From: Candidatus Accumulibacter regalis
GTDB taxonomy: Bacteria > Pseudomonadota > Gammaproteobacteria > Burkholderiales > Rhodocyclaceae
Direction of reading: 5' to 3'
NCBI GenBank assembly: GCA_000585075.1
Contig: JEMY01000026.1
Location: 110,616 to 170,645, forward strand
DNA: 60,030 nt
Shown here: piece after piece, positions 52,529-60,030 of the stretch
Position numbering within the stretch: position 1 is the stretch's first letter
How the letters are laid out: each line of letters begins with the position of its first letter
The notes under the pieces: generated by a model
Told to the model about the DNA's origin: nothing
What the model saw: only the letters and a program-made list of their open reading frames with translations
Databases searched by the model: none
Program-made: the position numbers and the translations under genes

Positions 52529-54412
52529 TCACTCTCCGTTTTGCTTCTGATCGGGAGCTGACCCGACGGTCGCCGACGCCAGGCAACACTGTCCGCGGCC
52601 GCCTTCCTTGGCCAGGTACATGGCGCGGTCGGCAGCCAGCAGCAGGGAGTCGAGGTCGTCGGAGTCCAGCGGCCACAAGGCCACACCGACGCTAGCGCCG
52701 ACCTGCACCACTTGCGTGTCAACCGTCGCCGGGCGGCTCAGCGTGACGATGAGCTTGGCGCCGATCGCCAGCGCCTGTTCTTCGTCGAGCACGCCTTCGA
52801 CGACGACGACGAACTCGTCGCCGCCGAGGCGGGCGACCGTGTCCGAGACGCGCACGCATTCCTGCAGGCGTGCGGCAATGGTCTCGAGGAGTTGGTCGCC
52901 GATGGCGTGCCCGTGGGTGTCGTTGACCAACTTGAAACCGTCAAGATCGACCATCAGCAGCGCGAACATGTCGCCGCTGCGTTTGCCGCGGGCGATGATC
53001 CGCCGCAATTCGTCGTAAAGCAGGGCGCGGTTGGCCAGTCCGGTCAATGGGTCGTGGTGCGCCAGCTTGCGCAGCTCGGCTTCGCTGTGGCGCAGGCGTT
53101 CGTTGCTTTCGGCCAGCTCGAGGGTGCGCTGCATGACGCGCTGTTCGAGGAGTTTTTCCGACTGCCGCAAGGTCTCGACGGCGTTCTCTCTGGCGCTCAG
53201 GGTTTCCGCCTGCGCCGCTGCCAGCGCACGGCGCGCGCTGTTGATGCGGTCGGCGAGGGCGAAGGAAAGCAACAGAATCTCGAGCGCCGAGCCGATTTGC
53301 AGGGCGAAGACGGTCAGGAGATTGGTCGGTAACCAGTTCAGTGCGCGCAGGGCGGTCAGGGCCGCGCCGAGGAGTAGCAGACTCCATGCGGCCAGGAACA
53401 GGCGCGCGCCCGCTTGATGGCGGACGGCACACAGTGTGGCCGTGGCAACCGCGGTCGCCGCGAACGCTGCACCGAGGAGGGCAGTGGCCATTCCTGCCGG
53501 GCGGTAGCCATAAAAGACGGCCGTCGCGGCGGCCAGAACGAAGCCGGCCTGCAGCAGGGCCAGCAGGCGGTCGAAGCGCGGGCTCGCCTTCCGGGTTTCG
53601 AGAAAGAGGCGCGTGAATAGGGCACCAAAGAAGCCGGTGGAGCAGAAGCCTAGCGGGATGGCAAGGTCTCCCCACGCCGGCCAGTCGGGCCACAGGAACT
53701 GGTTGCCCAGCCCAAGCATCGACAACTGCGCGACGGCGATGGAGGCGACGACGCCGACGTAGGCCAGATAGGCGGCTTCGCGGAGCGAGAAGTAGAGCAG
53801 CAGGTTGTACAGACCGAGTGCCAGCAACATCCCGAAGTAGGTGGCCATGATGCTGTAGACGCGTTGATCGCTGGCGTGCAGGGCGGCCGGGGACCATAGT
53901 GTCAGAGGGATGGTGACGCTGCCGCTGGAAGCGACGCGCAGGTACAGTTGCTGCTCGCTACCGGGGGCCAGTTCGAGCGGGAAGACGAGATTGCGGTGCA
54001 CGAATGGCCGGCTTGAAAAAGGCGCCTGGTCGCCGGCGTGTTGGCGTACCACCGTGGCGCCGTGGCGGACAAAGACCGTCACGGAGTCGAGCGAGGGATA
54101 GCCGACCTCGAGTAGCCATCGCGTCGCGGCCCCGAGTTCGGGCGCCAGCGTCAGGCGCAGCCAGTAGGTCGTCGGCGAATAGCCGAAATTGAGATCGCCG
54201 TCGCCAGCGTGCCGCCGGAATCGCGTTGCCGTCTCCGGCCGTTCGATGTCGGTCAGCGTGAGCTCTCCGGCCGGGTCTTCGAGAACTTCGGTGAACGGGC
54301 GTAACGGCACCGAGCTGCTGAGCGCGGTGAGGCGAACCTGCGTGTCTGCACTCGCCGGGGCAAGCGCGGCAAGAATGGCCAGCAGCAGAATGATTGCCTG
54401 CAGAGCGCGCAT
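52529..54412 (-). CDS. Diguanylate cyclase with 7TMR-DISM sensor
   Basis: A 627-residue membrane c-di-GMP synthase. Signal peptide (about 1-22), then an extracellular 7TMR-DISM beta-sandwich (about 35-170; NFGYSPTTYWLRLTL is its signature), seven membrane helices (about 185-385), a coiled coil (about 390-455) and a GGDEF domain. The catalytic loop ARLGGDEFVVV is complete and the inhibitory RVSD lies five residues before it. The signal is probably a carbohydrate or other periplasmic ligand. It is divergent from the secreted coiled-coil gene at 54553. Confidence 0.94.
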   Translation of the reverse strand: MRALQAIILLLAILAALAPASADTQVRLTALSSSVPLRPFTEVLEDPAGELTLTDIERPETATRFRRHAGDGDLNFGYSPTTYWLRLTLAPELGAATRWLLEVGYPSLDSVTVFVRHGATVVRQHAGDQAPFSSRPFVHRNLVFPLELAPGSEQQLYLRVASSGSVTIPLTLWSPAALHASDQRVYSIMATYFGMLLALGLYNLLLYFSLREAAYLAYVGVVASIAVAQLSMLGLGNQFLWPDWPAWGDLAIPLGFCSTGFFGALFTRLFLETRKASPRFDRLLALLQAGFVLAAATAVFYGYRPAGMATALLGAAFAATAVATATLCAVRHQAGARLFLAAWSLLLLGAALTALRALNWLPTNLLTVFALQIGSALEILLLSFALADRINSARRALAAAQAETLSARENAVETLRQSEKLLEQRVMQRTLELAESNERLRHSEAELRKLAHHDPLTGLANRALLYDELRRIIARGKRSGDMFALLMVDLDGFKLVNDTHGHAIGDQLLETIAARLQECVRVSDTVARLGGDEFVVVVEGVLDEEQALAIGAKLIVTLSRPATVDTQVVQVGASVGVALWPLDSDDLDSLLLAADRAMYLAKEGGRGQCCLASATVGSAPDQKQNGE

Positions 54413-54552
54413 GCATGTGCTCCGGTTACGCCCAAATATCAGGCTCGTCTGTAGTATACGCGGGTAGCCGGTCGGTCAGTCGGCGCGCCGCTGCCGTGAG
54501 GCGAGCGAGCCGGCTACCCCGGGATCCGAGGAAGGTAATGAAGGAGAATTGC

Positions 54553-55164
54553 ATGCGTCTTACGGGCAGCCTGCTGCTTGTCTTTATATCGATCAGTGGC
54601 GGCGCCTGCGCCGACGAGCCAGCGCCAGTCCCCGTGCCACAGACGCTCGAGGAGGCGGTCGCTCAGCGCGAGCGAGCCGACGCGCTGCGCGACCAGGCCG
54701 AGGAGCGCTACCTGTTCGAGCAGAACGAGTGCTACCGGAAGGTTCTGGTCAGCGACTGCCTGGTGGCGGCCAAGAAACGCCACACCGAGGCGAGGGTCGC
54801 GGCGCGTCGACTCGACCAGCCAGCGATCGATTTCGAGCGTGCGGCGCGGCGTCAGGATCTCGAGGCGCGTGAGGCGCAGCGCGCTGCCGACAATCTCAGC
54901 CGTCAGGCCGAAGAACAGGGGCGCGCCGAACTTTACCGTGCCGAACACGCGGCGAAGCTAGCCGAGCGCGAGGCGAAATTGGCCGCCAAGGCGAAAAAAG
55001 CGGCGGAGGGGCGCCAGAAAATGGCGGCCGAACAGGCCAAGCGGCAGGCCAAGCTCGACAAGCGGGCTCGCCAGGACGCCGAAAGAGAAGCCAGGAAAGC
55101 GGCGCAAGCGGCTGCATCGGCGAGCAAGGAAGGAGGCAAGGCGTCGACCGGCGCGGTCAATTGA
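54553..55164 (+). CDS. Secreted coiled-coil protein of unknown function
   Basis: A 203-residue exported protein. Residues 1-21 form a signal peptide (LLLVFISISGGACA). The mature part has two Cys (NECYRKVLVSDCLVAAKKR), which could form a disulfide, then a long Ala/Lys/Glu/Arg-rich helix from about residue 90 to the end. AAGGAG lies 5 bp before ATG 54553; ATG 54538 is a weaker alternative. I do not recognise the family. Such proteins often act as periplasmic or envelope-linked spacers. It is convergent with the YbiT-type gene. Confidence 0.8.
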   Translation: MRLTGSLLLVFISISGGACADEPAPVPVPQTLEEAVAQRERADALRDQAEERYLFEQNECYRKVLVSDCLVAAKKRHTEARVAARRLDQPAIDFERAARRQDLEAREAQRAADNLSRQAEEQGRAELYRAEHAAKLAEREAKLAAKAKKAAEGRQKMAAEQAKRQAKLDKRARQDAEREARKAAQAAASASKEGGKASTGAVN

Positions 55165-55252
55165 TCGCGCAGATGGTCCTGCCGGGGAGCGGGTGCCCCG
55201 CCGATCCTTCGGCCCTGCACCGGTCCGACGCGTCGCCCTGATCGCTGCCGCT

Positions 55253-56875
<1,623 letters not shown>

Positions 56876-56917
56876 TAAGAAACCTCGGGAAAATCATCGG
56901 GTTGCAAAAAGGGCGAT

Positions 56918-56923
56918 ATTGTA
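56918..56923 (-). promoter_or_regulatory. Probable -10 element of the YbiT-type gene
   Basis: On the minus strand TACAAT lies about 43 bp upstream of the GTG start, five of six bases of the consensus. The -35 region is weak. The rest of the 180-bp gap to the LysE gene shows nothing clear. Confidence 0.4.
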
Positions 56924-57055
56924 CCTCAGGGATCGACGGCGTGCCTGCATGGCGGGTTGAATGGCGTACTGGTGCTTGTGTGACCCCGTGGCCGCGGTGT
57001 GCCCGGGCAGCACTGCGCGGGCGCTGAAAGATCCGGCCGGGCCCACCGTTCGCCG

Positions 57056-57676
57056 TCAGCGGTTGTTCAGCGCCAGCTTGATGCCGAAGGCGAGCAAGGC
57101 GACACCGGCCAGGCGAGTCGCCAGCCGGCGTGCGCCGGGCAGGAGCGACAGCTTGCGGGCGACGCGGTTGCCGATCAGCACCAGCCCGGCCTGGTAGAGC
57201 AGGCTGAGCAGCGTGACGTGCGCAACCATCGCCGCGAGGGTCAGCGGCGCTGCGTCAGCATGCAGGAAGAGGGGAAAGAAAGCGACGAAGAAGAGCATCA
57301 CCTTCGGGTTGGTCAGACTGACCGCGAAGGCCTGGCGAAAATACCGCCAGCCACTCTGGCGTGGCGCAGCTTCGACGTCGGCGCCGGCAACCGGCTGGCG
57401 CAGCAGCTGCACACCGATCCAGGCGAGATAGGCGGCGCCGAACCACTGCAGGCCCTGGAACAGCGCGGGGTGGGCGTTCATCAGCGCAGCCAGGCCAGCC
57501 AGTGCGGCAAGCATGTAGACCAGATCGCCGAGCAGCGTGCCGCCGACGGCACCCAGACCGGCGCCGACGCCACTGCGCGCCGTGGCGTTGAGGATGGCCA
57601 GCGTTCCCGGGCCTGGAATCAGCTGGAAAACGACGATCGCGGCGATAAAGCTCGCGTAGTTCTGAATCTCGAACAT
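57056..57676 (-). CDS. LysE/RhtB-family amino-acid exporter
   Basis: A 206-residue membrane protein with six helices. The family opening VVFQLIPGPGTLAILNATAR and the central GWRYFRQAFAVSLTNPKVML are clear LysE/RhtB marks. It would export an amino acid such as homoserine, threonine or leucine; the exact one is not readable. Start at ATG 57676 follows CAGGAGAG. It lies 38 bp downstream of the HD-domain gene on the same strand. Confidence 0.93.
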   Translation of the reverse strand: MFEIQNYASFIAAIVVFQLIPGPGTLAILNATARSGVGAGLGAVGGTLLGDLVYMLAALAGLAALMNAHPALFQGLQWFGAAYLAWIGVQLLRQPVAGADVEAAPRQSGWRYFRQAFAVSLTNPKVMLFFVAFFPLFLHADAAPLTLAAMVAHVTLLSLLYQAGLVLIGNRVARKLSLLPGARRLATRLAGVALLAFGIKLALNNR

Positions 57677-57714
57677 CTCGTTCTCTCCTGATCTTCCTTG
57701 CTCCGCATCGCCGC

Positions 57715-58227
57715 TCAGGCGTGATCGACGGTGCCGCTGGTCACGGCCAGCAAGACATCGAGCTCCAGCCAAAGGGCGTCGCAGAGGCCTTCGCGGTAGG
57801 CCGAGCGCCGGAAGCTCGCGTGTTCGTTGCGATAAACGGTCATCAGACCGCGCCGGTCGTCGAGGGCGCAGCTTCTGACGTTGGCCAGGCGGTCGGCGGC
57901 CTTGACCACCAACGCCAGTTCGGCGGCGCCGCTGACCGTGGCCAGGCGGGCGTAGGTCTCCGCCTTGCGCTCGGCGCGGCTGGCTCCCGACAGGTCGGTC
58001 AGCAAGCTGACGCATTCGGCGACCAGGGGCCCGAAGCGGTCGCGGATTTCGATGTCGGTGACGGCGGTGTCTTCGACCACATCGTGGAGGTAGCCGATGA
58101 TCTGTGCCTGGCTGCCGTAGGGGCCGAGCAGAGCGACGACCTCGTCTAGGTGAAAGGAGTACGGCAGATCGCCGTAGCGTTGGCTGCCGTGGGCAGCCAG
58201 AGCAAAGGAGCGTGCTTCGTCAAGCAT
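57715..58227 (-). CDS. HD-domain protein, small alarmone hydrolase (SpoT/MESH1-like)
   Basis: A 170-residue protein made of only the HD domain of RelA/SpoT-type enzymes. Mn2+-binding and catalytic motifs: His in SFHLDEVVALL, the HD pair and ED in IGYLHDVVEDTAVT, and KAADRLANVRSCAL, the (L/A)ADRLxN motif of SpoT. It lacks a synthetase domain, so it may hydrolyse (p)ppGpp or a related 3'-phosphate nucleotide such as NADPH. ATG 58227 follows AGGAAAG. Its neighbour is the LysE exporter. Confidence 0.85.
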   Translation of the reverse strand: MLDEARSFALAAHGSQRYGDLPYSFHLDEVVALLGPYGSQAQIIGYLHDVVEDTAVTDIEIRDRFGPLVAECVSLLTDLSGASRAERKAETYARLATVSGAAELALVVKAADRLANVRSCALDDRRGLMTVYRNEHASFRRSAYREGLCDALWLELDVLLAVTSGTVDHA

Positions 58228-58415
58228 GGTTCTTTCCTTGCGGGCAGTCGTTCGGAGGACGCGGCTGGTCAGCGCTTCACCGGTCTTCCGCCAGCGGCCT
58301 CTTCAGCCCGATCCGACCAGGCCGGGGTCGCTGACGTGCTCAATGAGGATTCGCCGCAGGCGCATGACGATGGCCGGCGCGGTGGCGAAGAAGTTGGCGA
58401 AAGTCACCGCCTCAG
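58228..58415. other. Flank of the insertion sequence with a possible cut-off reading frame
   Basis: On the minus strand a frame runs through the insertion sequence's left end and on to a TGA at 58303, ending FFATAPAIVMRLRRILIEHV plus ten residues. It might be the tail of a host gene cut by the element, but no family is recognised. Otherwise the stretch looks empty. Confidence 0.3.
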
Positions 58416-60025
58416 AGGTTGTGAATTTTTTGTCTTTGGGCCAGTAGGGGCGTCGTTCCCCTGGTAGGGCCCCCACAGGCCAGAATATGCCTTATTGATA
58501 ATGCTGACGGCGGTTGGCCCTTGGTGGATCCCTTTTTTGCGTGTTTTCCTTGGTTACCCGGCTACTTGTGGAACAGCAGACGTTCCTGTCCCTATCCCAA
58601 CCAAGTGGGGTGCGAGCGTGACAGTGCGCATCAGGTTATGTGCCAAGGCGAAGAGTAGTGCGACCGCCTTTACTTTCTTCAGCCCGCGAACCTGTAGTCG
58701 ATTCAGACCCCGGTTGCGTGCCAGGGCATTGACGCATTCCGCCGTTGATGCGCGCTGCTTGTAAATGATTTTGGCTTCCTCACTGCCCATCCGCTGACGC
58801 CATTGGGCGACCGCCGGGCTGTCTTTGGGTTTCGGTTGGTGGATGTCGACTTCCGAGTTCCTTGCTTTGGGCACCGGGGCATAAACGGTCGTGTGGTCCG
58901 CGACCGCGTCGACCTGCCCGTGGCCCGGATAGCCCCCATCAACCAGCCAGTTCTCCGGAATCTGGCCATAGCGTTCGCTGACTTGTTCGACCATCGGTGC
59001 CAGCTGACCTTGGTCGGTGCCGGCGGTGACGACCTCAACGCCGATGATCACCTGACTTTCGGTGTCGGCGGCGTACTGAAAGTTGTAGGCCGGTCGAAAT
59101 CCCCCATCGCCCATCTTCATGGTCGTCGCATCGGCATCGGTGGTCGAACTCCGGGCCTTATCCGGCTCCTTGCCCTGAGCCTTCTTGATCGCGGCCAGTT
59201 CGGGCAGCCGGTCCAGGGCGGCTTCAATGCGCGCCTCCCGTTCGGCCACCGCACGCTGCTGCGCGGCTTGTTTGCGTGCGCTTTCACCCACGGGGTCGTC
59301 ATCCAACTGGGCCTTGAGCTTGGCCACCTGTTGCCGGGCCTCTTCGAGACACCTTTTAAGCCTCTCGTCCCGCCGGAACGAGGCCGCACCGGCACTGGCG
59401 CGTACCCGCATGCCGTCTTGCGCACACCCTTTGAGTTTGACCGCTCCCGACGCCATCAGGCTGGCGACGTTGGCGGTCAGCAGATCGTCCAGCGCCTCGC
59501 CCTGGCGGCTGCGAAAATCGCACAAGGTGTGGTAATTGACTTGCACGCCACCACAAATCCACCGGTACGCATCATGGGACTCGGTCAGACGGGCCACGGC
59601 CCGCCCACAGCCTACGCCTTCCAGCGTCGCGTAAAGCCATAGAGCATACAGAATTTCAGGAGCAATCGCCGCCCGTCCCACGCCACCCTCAGTCACTTTG
59701 ATCCCGGCGTACAGTCCTTCCAGGTCTTGTCGCTCGATATAACCCCATACCAACCGCGCCCGATGTCCAGGCGGCAGCAGTGACTCCAGATCGCTGGCAC
59801 GCCATTCGAGCTGCGTGCGGTTCGGCATCAAGACTCGTGCCAACGCCTTCGGTAGCGCTGCCTTCTCCGCTTCGGGCGCATTCACGTCCAACGGGGGAAT
59901 CGCATCGTCGGGGAACAGGGCTTGGGTCGCCGGCATGGTCGTCACCTGGAGGCTGGAAATGACCCCGTCATTATAACCCGAGCGCTTGGCCTGGCGGTAA
60001 AGAACGGGGAATATTTTCACAGACT
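58416..60025 (-). mobile_element. IS1182-family insertion sequence
   Basis: About 1.6 kb around the IS1182-type transposase. The ends read AGGTTGTGAA (from 58416) and, in reverse complement, AGTCTGTGAA (from 60025), an imperfect inverted repeat. CTCAG occurs directly outside both ends (58411-58415 and 60026-60030) and may be a 5-bp target duplication. The window stops exactly at the right-hand CTCAG. End positions are probable to a few bases. Confidence 0.65.
58554..59936 (-). CDS. IS1182-family DDE transposase
   Basis: A 460-residue transposase that appears intact. The N-terminus has the DUF772-like domain (HRARLVWGYIERQDLEGLYA; ALWLYATLEGVGCGRAVARL). The catalytic DDE positions fall in KGCAQDGMRVRASAGA, near WLVDGGYPGHGQVDAVA, and in the C-terminal KIIYKQRASTAECVNALARN. 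A coiled linker (about 195-255) lies between the parts. I start at ATG 59936 because AGGTGACG lies just upstream and the sequence before it looks like the element's end. No frameshift or stop is seen. Confidence 0.92.
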   Translation of the reverse strand: MPATQALFPDDAIPPLDVNAPEAEKAALPKALARVLMPNRTQLEWRASDLESLLPPGHRARLVWGYIERQDLEGLYAGIKVTEGGVGRAAIAPEILYALWLYATLEGVGCGRAVARLTESHDAYRWICGGVQVNYHTLCDFRSRQGEALDDLLTANVASLMASGAVKLKGCAQDGMRVRASAGAASFRRDERLKRCLEEARQQVAKLKAQLDDDPVGESARKQAAQQRAVAEREARIEAALDRLPELAAIKKAQGKEPDKARSSTTDADATTMKMGDGGFRPAYNFQYAADTESQVIIGVEVVTAGTDQGQLAPMVEQVSERYGQIPENWLVDGGYPGHGQVDAVADHTTVYAPVPKARNSEVDIHQPKPKDSPAVAQWRQRMGSEEAKIIYKQRASTAECVNALARNRGLNRLQVRGLKKVKAVALLFALAHNLMRTVTLAPHLVGIGTGTSAVPQVAG

Positions 60026-60030
60026 CTCAG

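Overview
The window is high-GC DNA, densely coded on both strands, and reads like a betaproteobacterium. The strongest hints are a zapA-6S RNA pair, a periplasmic nitrate reductase operon of the napDAGHB type, a B12 riboswitch in front of btuBCD, many GTG/TTG starts, and a dispersed palindromic element built on gtcattgcgaggaggcg. Rhodocyclales (for example the Accumulibacter/Propionivibrio group) is my best guess; this is inference from gene content and has not been checked by a search.

Layout. 1-2.3 kb: a TetR-type regulator (cut by the window edge) downstream of 2,4-dienoyl-CoA reductase fadH, with a palindromic operator candidate in front of fadH. 2.5-9.8 kb: a same-strand run of a PepSY protein, a COG4705 membrane protein, an OmpR-type response regulator with its histidine kinase, an MFS exporter, a three-domain DedA-PAP2-LssY_C membrane protein, and a small DgkA-type lipid kinase. 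10-20.3 kb: a cell-envelope block with an ArnT-like glycosyltransferase, a purple-acid-phosphatase-like enzyme, an LtaS/sulfatase-fold transferase, a membrane-anchored beta-propeller, and a giant GH18-deacetylase-GT2 fusion. Two similar tandem half-site boxes lie in its intergenic regions. 20.4-26.4 kb: housekeeping genes (dsbD, cutA, an alpha/beta hydrolase, a 2Fe-2S ferredoxin, a DnaJ-like protein, a VanZ-like protein and a 60-residue TTG-start protein). 26.5-30.5 kb: a four-gene overlapping operon for lipid-linked sugar transfer, ending at a second copy of the palindromic element.

31.2-41.3 kb: an isolated GT2, napF, an ACP-acyl-AMP-ligase-acyltransferase fusion, and the convergent napDAGHB operon with an FNR-like box. 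41.4-46.4 kb: 6S RNA with its terminator, zapA and a zapB-like gene, then divergently the cobalamin riboswitch and btuBCD. 46.4-58.2 kb: two diguanylate cyclases, a bacteriohemerythrin, two ABC-F ATPases (YheS and YbiT types), purU, thrH, a secreted coiled-coil protein, a LysE exporter and an HD-domain alarmone-hydrolase-like protein. 58.4-60.03 kb: an IS1182-family insertion sequence reaching the very end of the window.

The genes suggest a facultative denitrifier with c-di-GMP and envelope-stress signalling. The most interesting material is the envelope region (2.5-20.3 kb), where a two-component system sits beside what looks like a lipid-carrier recycling module (flippase-like, phosphatase and kinase domains in two coupled genes), and the trifunctional fusions at 16.8 and 33.0 kb.
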